Shown: positions 1 to 5,377 of the stretch, piece after piece
Position numbering within the stretch: the first letter of the stretch is position 1
Layout: every line of letters starts with the position of its first letter
DNA from: Alphaproteobacteria bacterium
GTDB taxonomy: Bacteria > Pseudomonadota > Alphaproteobacteria > Geminicoccales > Geminicoccaceae
DNA: 7,838 nucleotides
NCBI GenBank assembly: GCA_026984595.1
Contig: JALSRW010000554.1
Span: forward strand, 1-7,838
Reading direction: 5' to 3'
The notes under the pieces: generated by a model
Told to the model about the DNA's origin: nothing
The model's input: the letters and a program-made list of their open reading frames with translations, nothing else
Database searches by the model: none
Translations under genes and position numbers: made by a program

Positions 1-197
1 TGGCAAAGAGCGCCGCCTGCGAGGCGCTGGTGATCTCCTGTACCAGCCTCCGCTGTCTCGACATCCTCGAGGAGCTCGAGCAGCGCACCGGAATCCCGGC
101 GATTTCCAGCAACCAGGCACTCGGCTGGCAGATGCTGCGACTGAGCGGCATCCACGATCCCCTCCCCGGCTTCGGGCGGCTCCTTTCCGAACGCTAA
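1..197 (+). CDS. Maleate isomerase / EutA-like Asp/Glu racemase-superfamily enzyme, C-terminal fragment
   Basis: Only the last 64 codons are in the window, read in the frame starting at base 3 and ending with TAA at 195-197. The fragment contains ALVISCTSLRCLDILEELE followed by GIPAISSNQALGWQMLRLSGI and ends GFGRLLSER. By memory of the family this matches the C-terminal half of maleate cis-trans isomerases, arylmalonate decarboxylases and EutA of ectoine utilisation. In these two-cysteine enzymes the Cys of the SCTSLR motif (codon 39-41) is the expected second catalytic residue. The SSNQAL.W stretch and the C-terminal GRLL are also typical. The reaction (isomerisation or racemisation of a small dicarboxylate or related acid) cannot be fixed from the fragment. 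The next gene is not an ectoine-pathway gene, so there is no local support for calling it eutA. Codon use is strongly GC-biased at third positions, like the operon downstream. The family call is fairly firm; the substrate is unknown. Confidence 0.8.
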   Translation, partial: AKSAACEALVISCTSLRCLDILEELEQRTGIPAISSNQALGWQMLRLSGIHDPLPGFGRLLSER

Positions 198-273
198 CTG
201 TCCCCCGCCATCGAGTTGGAATGGGGCGGACGGCGGCGCTTCTCGCCACGGTGATGTGGACACACCTTCAATC

Positions 274-302
274 TCGACAATGGACCGCAAGCCCCATAGA
301 TA
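274..302 (+). promoter_or_regulatory. Weak sigma70-like promoter candidate
   Basis: TCGACA (274-279) differs from the -35 consensus at one base. A 17-base spacer leads to TAGATA (297-302), which matches the -10 consensus at only three of six positions. It points toward the phosphatase gene and would give a leader of about 160 bases. The spacing is right but the -10 is poor, so this is only a candidate. Confidence 0.2.
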
Positions 303-336
303 ACCGGACCCGCGACAACGTGGTGGCGATCCTCGG

Positions 337-370
337 GACGGCCGTCTGTCGGACCGTGGCACGGCAACAG
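337..370. promoter_or_regulatory. Dyad-rich stretch, possible operator
   Basis: GACGGCCGTC (337-346) is a perfect 10-base palindrome. CCGTG-G-CACGG (354-364) is a perfect dyad about a single central base. CTGT (346-349) and ACAG (367-370) flank it almost symmetrically. The core ACGGCCGT of the first palindrome recurs at 460-467, just before the phosphatase start codon. Such sites could bind a dimeric regulator, but short palindromes also arise by chance in GC-rich DNA. Confidence 0.22.
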
Positions 371-470
371 GCCGTACAGAAGCGAGTCTTTCCGCCTCCG
401 CCATCTCCTCCTGCCGACAGACGCCAGTCCCCTTTTCTTTCTTCTATCTTTTAGCAAGCACGGCCGTCGG

Positions 471-995
471 ATGAAGCTGATCCTCCCCTCCCAGGCACAA
501 CCGATCCCGGGCGTGTCGATCCCCCGTGATTTTTTCTGGGTCCTGACCGAGCCCGCACCTTTGGCCGGCATGCGGAAACCATGGCCGGGTTTCCCATGGC
601 CGAAAATATACGAGGCCGGCTTCTCCTATGTCGTGTCGCTGCACCCCAGAGGGTGCGACGTCACTCCGCTGACCGTCTTGTTCGATGAGCCGCTACAGGA
701 TCTGGCAGATGGCGGTTACCCGGACGATCCCGATGGAGAAGAAACGAGAATCCGAAAGGTGGTATCTCGGATCGGAGATGCCCTGCGCTCCGGCCGAGGG
801 GTCGTCGTCCACTGTCTCGGCGGTCGTGGCCGAACGGGAACGGTTCTCGGTTGCGTTCTGCGCGAGTTGGGTTTTCGCGGCCAAACGATCATCGATTTCC
901 TGGACCGGCTCCACAGGGAACGCGGGAAACCTGGCTGGCCCGAGTCTCCATGGCAGTCCGCGCTCGTCCGCGACTGGAAACGTTGCGATGGCTAA
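471..995 (+). CDS. Dual-specificity-type protein tyrosine phosphatase
   Basis: This 174-residue cytoplasmic protein has the cysteine-phosphatase P-loop HCLGGRGRTG at residues 114-123. Cys115 is the expected nucleophile and Arg121 the phosphate-binding Arg (CX5R, fitting HCxxGxxR[ST]G). Upstream are FSYVVSLHP (51-59) and an acidic loop (DDPDGEETR, 85-93) that could supply the general acid. The size is that of a single catalytic domain, with no signal peptide, membrane segment or extra domain. The physiological substrate (phosphotyrosine, phosphoserine or another phosphomonoester) cannot be told. ATG at 471 is the only ATG or GTG that gives an intact P-loop frame, because the frame closes at TAG 297-299 and no other ATG follows it. 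There is no clear Shine-Dalgarno before it. It uses codons scarce in the neighbouring genes (AGA, CGA, GTA, ATA, TCT, TTT), consistent with a different history. It is convergent with the dha operon, with no sign of a shared function. Confidence 0.88.
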   Translation: MKLILPSQAQPIPGVSIPRDFFWVLTEPAPLAGMRKPWPGFPWPKIYEAGFSYVVSLHPRGCDVTPLTVLFDEPLQDLADGGYPDDPDGEETRIRKVVSRIGDALRSGRGVVVHCLGGRGRTGTVLGCVLRELGFRGQTIIDFLDRLHRERGKPGWPESPWQSALVRDWKRCDG

Positions 996-1020
996 CAAGG
1001 GCTCGGCGTCACCGAGGTCG

Positions 1021-1039
1021 GGCGGTGGGAACCACCGCC
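1021..1039. terminator. Hairpin between convergent genes, possible bidirectional terminator
   Basis: GGCGGTGG (1021-1028) and CCACCGCC (1032-1039) form a perfect 8-bp stem closed by a GAA triloop. It lies between the phosphatase stop (995) and the dhaK stop (1062), where a terminator serving both strands would be expected. A weaker 5-bp stem, CTCGG/CCGAG at 1002-1016, sits just before it. Neither side has a T-run, so it is not a textbook intrinsic terminator. It could be a 3'-end-stabilising hairpin or a U-less terminator. Confidence 0.5.
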
Positions 1040-1061
1040 GACTCCGGACCCGCCGCCCGCC

Positions 1062-2048
1062 TCACCATCGGAGGGTGGGGGTGTGGACCGGGGCGTCCCA
1101 GAGGCGCAGGAGCTCGTCGTCCATGCGGGTGACGGTCAGCGAGCAGCCGGCCATCTCCAGGGATGTGCAGTAGTTGCCGACCAGGGACCGGGCGATCACG
1201 AGCCCACGGTCGTCGAGGACGCGGGCGGCTGCATCGAAGACGAGACAAAGCTCCATCAGCGGCGTGCCGCCGAGACCGTTGACCAGCAGCAGCACGGGCT
1301 CGCCCCGCTTCGCACCGAGATCGGAAAGAATGCTCTCCAGCATCTCGGCGGCGATGGAATCGGCGGATGCCAGCTTCGTCCGCCGTCTTCCGGGCTCGCC
1401 GTGGATGCCCACCCCCATCTCCATTTCGTCTTCGCCGATTTCGAAGGTGGGTGTACCGGCGGCGGGCACGATGCAGCTCGTGAGCGCCACGCCCATCGAG
1501 CGGGTGGCCGCGACCACCCTCTCGGCGAGAGCTTTCAGAGCGGCGAGATCGGCGCCCTCTTCGGCGGCGGCACCGACGATCTTTTCGACGATCACGGTGC
1601 CCGCGACACCGCGCCTGCCGGTGGTCCAGGTGGAATCCTCCACCGCCACATCGTCGTTGACGAGCACGGAAGCATGCTCGCCTTCGTACATCTCGGCGGC
1701 CATCTCGAAATTCATGACATCGCCTTCGTAGTTCTTGACGAGGAACAGCACCCCGGCTCCCGAATCCACCGCCTCGGCTGCGGCCAGCATCTGATCGGGG
1801 GTGGGCGAGGTGAACACCGCGCCCGGACAGGCGGCATCGAGCATACCCCGGCCGACGAAGCCGGCATGCAGCGGTTCGTGCCCCGAACCGCCGCCGGAAA
1901 TCAGCGCCACCTTGCCGGCGGGGATGGGCGTGCTGCGGATGACGAATACCGGATCGGTGTGAAGCTCCACGAGATCGGCATGGGCGCGGGCGAAACCGCG
2001 CAGCGCCTCGGGCAGCATGTCCTCGACGCGGTTCACGAACTTCTTCAT
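1062..2048 (-). CDS. dhaK: Dihydroxyacetone kinase, DHA-binding subunit DhaK (PTS type)
   Basis: This 328-residue protein has the usual length of PTS-type DhaK. DhaK binds dihydroxyacetone as a hemiaminal on a histidine; ADP-loaded DhaL then phosphorylates it to DHA phosphate, which enters glycolysis. Visible features are GGGSGHEP (52-59, with His57 matching the E. coli His56 position), NYEGDVMNF (106-114, Asp110 matching Asp109), CIVPAAG.PTFEIGEDEMEMG, and GIHGEPG with the DHA-binding His216. The absence of a fused ATP-binding C-terminal domain makes this the PEP-dependent rather than the ATP-dependent type. ATG at 2048 is supported by GGGAGG about six bases upstream, and it overlaps the stop of the preceding gene in ATGA (2045-2048), implying coupled translation. 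It is the last gene of the operon and is separated from dhaL by four genes, whereas dhaK and dhaL are commonly adjacent. The catalytic residues I can check are intact. Confidence 0.96.
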   Translation of the reverse strand: MKKFVNRVEDMLPEALRGFARAHADLVELHTDPVFVIRSTPIPAGKVALISGGGSGHEPLHAGFVGRGMLDAACPGAVFTSPTPDQMLAAAEAVDSGAGVLFLVKNYEGDVMNFEMAAEMYEGEHASVLVNDDVAVEDSTWTTGRRGVAGTVIVEKIVGAAAEEGADLAALKALAERVVAATRSMGVALTSCIVPAAGTPTFEIGEDEMEMGVGIHGEPGRRRTKLASADSIAAEMLESILSDLGAKRGEPVLLLVNGLGGTPLMELCLVFDAAARVLDDRGLVIARSLVGNYCTSLEMAGCSLTVTRMDDELLRLWDAPVHTPTLRW

Positions 2049-2503
2049 CCCTTGCCTCCCTGATCCTCGTTGCGGTCGGTGGTTTCGGCGAGCCGGGCGA
2101 TGCGGATCAGCCGCGCCGCGAATTCGCGGATCGTGGCCTCGATCTCGAGCGCGGTCTCGACCCGGGTGAAGGCCGGCAGGGCGATGCGGATCTCGTGCGG
2201 CGCGCTGGCCCGCGGCGACGCCCGGCGCACATCCCGCGGATGCGCCTTCTCGTAGAGCTCCAGAAAGCGGCGCCGCTCCTCGGGGGTGAGATGGCAGACC
2301 TCGAAGATGACCGGCAGGTCGCCGGCGGGGATCGGCACGTCGTAGGCCGGGTTGGTGATCTGCGAGACGAAGCTCTTGTGCTTGCCGAGTGCCCGCGCGA
2401 GACGCCCGCGCAACCCCGAGGGGCGGCGGTCGATGCAATCCCGCAGCAGCCCCTTGTAGGCAGCGATCGCTGCACGTCTCCCGTCGCGGATGCGCGGACT
2501 CAT
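2045..2503 (-). CDS. Uncharacterised HTH-like protein of the dha operon
   Basis: This is a 152-residue soluble protein with no signal peptide or membrane segment. The N-terminal part is basic (RIRDGRRAAIAAYKGLLRDC). Residues 31-54 (LRGRLARALGKHKSFVSQIT followed by NPAY) look like a helix-turn-helix of the Cro/XRE kind, with KSFVSQIT in the recognition-helix position. The segment VIFEVCHLTPEERRRFLELYEKAHP (65-89) resembles the tail of such domains. Residues 104-139 are predicted by eye to form a strand plus a long helix. I have the impression that similar unnamed proteins accompany dhaK in other proteobacteria, but I cannot verify it. The start at 2503 has GGGAG five bases upstream, one base after the EI stop, and the gene ends in a 4-bp ATGA overlap with dhaK. 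A regulator that reads kinase or phosphorelay state is a reasonable hypothesis. It lacks the domains of DhaR (GAF/PAS, AAA+) and DhaS (TetR), so no known dha regulator fits. The coding call is firm; the function is not. Confidence 0.85.
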   Translation of the reverse strand: MSPRIRDGRRAAIAAYKGLLRDCIDRRPSGLRGRLARALGKHKSFVSQITNPAYDVPIPAGDLPVIFEVCHLTPEERRRFLELYEKAHPRDVRRASPRASAPHEIRIALPAFTRVETALEIEATIREFAARLIRIARLAETTDRNEDQGGKG

Positions 2504-2504
2504 C

Positions 2505-4100
2505 TCAGCTCCCGAAACGGCGCACGGTCGCGGCCGCCCGGGCGAGAGCGGAAGGCGCTACCGAGATCGACCGCAGCCCCAGTTCCAGCAGCCTTCCGAG
2601 AGCGACGGGATCGCCCGCCATCTCGCCGCACAGGCCGACCGGAATGCCGCGCGCCCTGCCCACTTCCACGACCTCGCCGACGAGGCGCAGCACGGCCGGG
2701 TGAAGCGGATCGAACAGCGCGGCCACCGGCCCGGTCCCGTCACGTGCGGCGGCCAGCAGATACTGCACGAGATCGTTGCTGCCGATGGAGAAGAAATCGG
2801 CCTCGAAGCGCTCCAGGGTGAGGGCCGCGGCCGGCACCTCGACCATCATGCCGAGCGGCGGCAGCGGCGGGGACTCGCCCTCGGCGGCCAACGCCTCGCG
2901 CAGGCGCAGGAGCATCGCTCGCACCTCGTCGAGCTCTTCCGGCAGGGTCACCATCGGCAGCATGATCTCGAGCGGACCCTGACAGGCCGCTCGCAAGAGC
3001 GCCCGGAGCTGCGTTTCGAGCAGCTCGGGCCGGGCGAGGCTCAGGCGGATGCCCCGCAATCCCAGAAACGGGTTGGCCTCCTCGGCGGTGATCCCGGGAA
3101 GCGGCTTGTCGCCGCCCACGTCGAGCGTGCGGAACCGCACCGGCTTGCCGGCGAATCGCGCCAGCAGATCGCGATAGGCGCGGTACTGCTGCTCCTCGTC
3201 CGGCGGCTCCGACCGGCCGAAGAAGAGGAACTCGGTGCGCACCAGACCGGCCCCCTCGCAGGCGGCGATCGTCGCCTCCTCCAGCGCCGAGGGATCGTCG
3301 ACATTGATGCAGATCTCCACCCGCTCGCCGGCCGCGGTGCGAAACGGCCCCCCGGCATGGCCGTGCAGTGCCCGCGTTTCCTCCTCGAGCGCGCGGCGGC
3401 GACGCGCGAAGCGGGCGCGGGTCTCTGGCGTCGGGTCGAGGACGAGCAGGCCCTCTTCGCCATCGAGAGCCGCCTCGCCGGCGGCACCCGGCAGTTTCCC
3501 GAGACCCACCACCAGCGGCACACCGCGTGCGCGGGCGAGCATGGCCATGTGGCCGGAGGCACTGCCGCCCTCGAGGGCGATGCCCCCCAGGGTCCTTCGA
3601 TCGAGGGCCAGGAAACGCGAGGGGGTGAGTTCGGGAGCGAGCAGGATCGCCCCCTCGGGCAGGCCCGGCGGCGTGCTGCCGGCTCCCTCCAGAAGCGCCA
3701 GCAGACGGTCGCGCAGATCGACCAGATCCTCGGTGCGGGCGCGGAAATACTCGTCCTCTTCCCCGTGGAACAGGGCGATATGTTCCCCCAACACCTCGCG
3801 AACCGCGGCCGCCGCCGAGCATCCCCGCCGCAGGGCTTCGCGTACCCCGTCCAGGAATTCCGGATCGGTCAGGAACTCGCGCTGGAAATCGAGAACCTCG
3901 GCGGCCAGTGCACCGTCGCGATCGGCGAGGCCGGCGAGTTCGTCCCGGGCGGACAGACAAGCCGCCTCGAAGCGCTCCCGTTCCGCCTCTCCGCCGCCGC
4001 CCGTGCCGGCGGGCGAAGCCCCGGCCGGCCGCCACACCACCAGCGGCCCGAGAGCGATGCCCGGGGAAGCCGGCCGCCCCGCATGGCGCCGCTCAGCCAT
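2505..4100 (-). CDS. ptsI: PTS enzyme I (PEP-protein phosphotransferase), dha-dedicated
   Basis: EI takes phosphate from phosphoenolpyruvate and passes it to HPr in the cytoplasm. The 531-residue product opens with RPASPGIALGP, typical of EI N-termini. It carries the swivelling phosphohistidine domain (GGSASGHMAMLAR, His184) and then the full PEP-binding barrel: LVRTEFLFF (286-294), NPFLGLRGIRL, GMMVEVPAAA (417-426), FFSIGSNDLVQY (436-447) and GLCGEMAGDP, with the proton-donor Cys491. It is somewhat shorter than E. coli PtsI (575), but both halves are present, unlike the truncated EI piece in E. coli DhaM. The GAF domain of PtsP is absent. The residues around the phosphohistidine (S-G-H-M) depart from the usual T-S-H-[TV]. 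I chose ATG 4100 because GAGG (4110-4113) lies nine bases upstream; an in-frame ATG at 4109 abuts that GAGG directly. It overlaps the HPr gene by 8 bp. This is probably a paralogue of the genome's general EI. Confidence 0.95.
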   Translation of the reverse strand: MAERRHAGRPASPGIALGPLVVWRPAGASPAGTGGGGEAERERFEAACLSARDELAGLADRDGALAAEVLDFQREFLTDPEFLDGVREALRRGCSAAAAVREVLGEHIALFHGEEDEYFRARTEDLVDLRDRLLALLEGAGSTPPGLPEGAILLAPELTPSRFLALDRRTLGGIALEGGSASGHMAMLARARGVPLVVGLGKLPGAAGEAALDGEEGLLVLDPTPETRARFARRRRALEEETRALHGHAGGPFRTAAGERVEICINVDDPSALEEATIAACEGAGLVRTEFLFFGRSEPPDEEQQYRAYRDLLARFAGKPVRFRTLDVGGDKPLPGITAEEANPFLGLRGIRLSLARPELLETQLRALLRAACQGPLEIMLPMVTLPEELDEVRAMLLRLREALAAEGESPPLPPLGMMVEVPAAALTLERFEADFFSIGSNDLVQYLLAAARDGTGPVAALFDPLHPAVLRLVGEVVEVGRARGIPVGLCGEMAGDPVALGRLLELGLRSISVAPSALARAAATVRRFGS

Positions 4101-4380
4101 GCCCGGCATCCTCGAAATTCGCCGCCACCAGCGCGCAGAGGGCTTCCACCGCCTCCCGCGCGCCTTCCCCCTCGGCCTCGAATTCGAGCACCGCCCCGGT
4201 CCTGAGCTTGAGCCCCATCACCCGGACGATGCTCTTGGCATCCACCGGCTCGCCGTCGGGCAGGTGCCGCAGGCGGACCCGCGCCGGAAAGCGCTTGGCG
4301 AGACGGGTGAGCTTGACGGCGGGGCGGGCGTGGAGCCCGACCGGTGCGGTCAGCGCCACCGTGGCGCGGGCGGTGCTCAC
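4093..4380 (-). CDS. ptsH: HPr phosphocarrier protein of the dha phosphorelay
   Basis: This 95-residue HPr passes phosphate from EI to the EIIA domain of DhaM. GLHARPA (15-21) contains the active His17. The second conserved site, AKSIVRVMGL (48-57), includes Ser50, equivalent to the regulatory Ser46 after a small insertion (PDGE, 41-44). Glycine- and acid-rich FEAEGEGAREAVEAL (66-80) is the usual last strand and helix. The length is slightly above the usual 85-90. It starts with GTG at 4380, overlapping the dhaM stop by four bases (GTGA), with GGAGG (4391-4395) ten bases upstream. In E. coli the same domain is fused inside DhaM between EIIA and EI; here it stands alone in the same order. Whether it also serves other PTS branches depends on the rest of the genome. 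HprK phosphorylation of Ser50 is possible but not shown. Confidence 0.95.
   Translation of the reverse strand: MSTARATVALTAPVGLHARPAVKLTRLAKRFPARVRLRHLPDGEPVDAKSIVRVMGLKLRTGAVLEFEAEGEGAREAVEALCALVAANFEDAGHG
4110..4113 (-). promoter_or_regulatory. Shine-Dalgarno deciding the EI start
   Basis: On the minus strand GAGG is immediately followed by ATG at 4109 (zero spacing) and, nine bases on, by ATG at 4100. Only the second spacing is workable for initiation, so it favours 4100 as the EI start, inside the end of the HPr gene. Confidence 0.5.
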
Positions 4381-4766
4381 GGGTTGAAGTCCTCCGCCAC
4401 CGCACAGACGGCATCGAGATCCGAGCCCGAGGAGGCCTCCGCCGCCGCCACCACCGCACCTTCCACGAGCGGCGCGTTGCAGATCCGCACCCGTCCGCGC
4501 CGCGGCTCTTCCAGCATCTCGATCGCCATTTCACTGTTCATCTCGGCGCCGCCCAGATCGACGAACACCGCCACCCCCGCCTCGCTCCACACGCGCTCGA
4601 TGGCCTCGCGGATCCTTTCGGGATCGGTGCCGAGCCGGCCCGCCGGATCGCCCCCGCAATGGGCGAGCGGCACCGTATCACCGACCATCTGGCGGGCCAT
4701 CTCGGCCGCCCCTTCGGCCACCTTCGGGGAGTGGGAGACGATGACGATGCCGACGGTGCTGCTCAC
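4377..4766 (-). CDS. dhaM: DhaM, phosphotransferase subunit of DHA kinase (EIIA domain only)
   Basis: This 129-residue protein is a mannose-type EIIA that receives phosphate from HPr and rephosphorylates the ADP bound to DhaL. The N-terminus VGIVIVSHSPKVAEG carries the phosphorylated His12 (equivalent to His9 of E. coli DhaM), followed by MARQMVGD. FVDLGGAEMNSEMAIEML (68-85) is the second diagnostic block, and NAPLVEGAVVAA precedes the C-terminal helix. In E. coli, DhaM continues into HPr and a partial EI; here it stops after the EIIA domain and those parts follow as separate genes. The start is GTG at 4766 with GGAG (4775-4778) eight bases upstream. The dhaL stop overlaps in GTGA, and the 3' end overlaps HPr in another GTGA. 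Both coupled GTG starts should hold these subunits in a fixed ratio to DhaL. The identification is firm. Confidence 0.95.
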   Translation of the reverse strand: MSSTVGIVIVSHSPKVAEGAAEMARQMVGDTVPLAHCGGDPAGRLGTDPERIREAIERVWSEAGVAVFVDLGGAEMNSEMAIEMLEEPRRGRVRICNAPLVEGAVVAAAEASSGSDLDAVCAVAEDFNP

Positions 4767-5374
4767 GACCGCTTCTCCAGCACATCACAGACCGCGTGGA
4801 CCAGAAGCCGGCTCGAGGCCGCGCCGGGATCGAGATGACCGCGCGAGCGCTCGCCCAGAAAGGAAGCCCGCCCACGTGTCGCCACCATGTCGCGGGTCGC
4901 CTCCAGGGCGGCATCCGCGGTTTCGCGCAGGCGCCGCAAGAGCTCCGGCAGCGGCGCATCGGCCGCCTCGCTCAGGCATTCCTGTACCGGGATCAGCACG
5001 TCCAGCATGGTCTTGCAACCGCGATCGGCCTTGCCCCGGCGCGCGACCATGGCGACCCCCTCCGCGAGCTGGGCGGCCGGGCCGGCGCCCTCCTTTGCCG
5101 CCTTGCCCATGCCCATGAGCAGACTGCCGTAGAGCGGTCCGGAGGCACCGCCCACCGTCTTCACCAGGATCATCCCGGCCTGCTGGAGGGCCGCGGCGAG
5201 ATCGAGTGCCGCGAGCCTGTCCACCTCGTCACGCAGGGCCTCGAACCCCCGCTGCATGTTGATGCCGTGATCACCGTCGCCGATCGCCCGGTCGAGCGCC
5301 GTGAGTTCCTCGGCATGCTCGACGATTCGTCCCGTGGCGCGTTCGATCAGGTCCCGTACGAGATCCGTCGTCAT
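4763..5374 (-). CDS. dhaL: Dihydroxyacetone kinase, ADP-binding subunit DhaL
   Basis: This 203-residue protein, close to the usual ~210, holds ADP-Mg as a permanent cofactor and transfers phosphate from DhaM to DHA on DhaK. LDRAIGDGDHGINM (27-40) supplies the three Mg-binding aspartates (Asp28, Asp33, Asp35). GGASGPLYG (75-83) and the C-terminal RASFLGERSRGHLDPGA (169-185) are nucleotide-site motifs. Residues 118-125 read RGCKTMLD where many relatives, including E. coli, have GDKTM, so Cys120 replaces the Asp. I believe this position varies among PTS-type DhaL proteins, so loss of function is not implied. The start is ATG at 5374, three bases after the ATPase stop, with only a weak GGGA upstream. 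It is probably reached by ribosomes finishing the ATPase. The direct link of dhaL to importer genes is the main clue that the imported solute feeds this kinase. Confidence 0.96.
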   Translation of the reverse strand: MTTDLVRDLIERATGRIVEHAEELTALDRAIGDGDHGINMQRGFEALRDEVDRLAALDLAAALQQAGMILVKTVGGASGPLYGSLLMGMGKAAKEGAGPAAQLAEGVAMVARRGKADRGCKTMLDVLIPVQECLSEAADAPLPELLRRLRETADAALEATRDMVATRGRASFLGERSRGHLDPGAASSRLLVHAVCDVLEKRS

Positions 5375-5377
5375 GTT

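Larger units (their letters stand above)
198..470. other. Non-coding leader upstream of the phosphatase gene
   Basis: This 273-base gap separates the racemase-family stop from the phosphatase ATG. No convincing gene is seen on either strand. It contains a weak promoter-like pair (274-302), several short dyads (337-370), two copies of the 9-mer ACGGCCGTC (338-346 and 460-468), and a strongly pyrimidine-rich run around 427-452. A stem around 205-229 (CCGCC paired with GGCGG, bulged) could sit at the end of the upstream gene, but no T-run follows it. Base composition is visibly less GC-rich than in the neighbouring genes. Confidence 0.6.

Noticed and set aside
205..229. Possible terminator stem after the racemase-family gene
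   Set aside because: CCGCC/GGCGG pairing needs a two-base bulge to extend, and no T-run follows, so it is too weak to list as a terminator.
427..455. Pyrimidine tract followed by TTTTAG resembling a eukaryotic 3' splice site
   Set aside because: The gene content is bacterial throughout, with overlapping operon genes. No intron is needed to read any gene.
194..571. Minus-strand open frame across the phosphatase leader
   Set aside because: Basic, motif-free product with no Shine-Dalgarno recognised. It overlaps the real phosphatase start and the end of the upstream gene.
2490..4205. Long open frame on the + strand opposite the EI and HPr genes
   Set aside because: Its product is low-complexity, Arg/Gln/Gly-rich and matches no family I know. 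The minus strand carries clear EI and HPr motifs. Such shadows are expected opposite GC3-rich genes.
3235..5118. Open frame on the + strand rich in Ser, Arg and Pro
   Set aside because: The composition is typical of a shifted antisense frame of GC-rich genes, and it spans several real genes with no initiation signal of its own.
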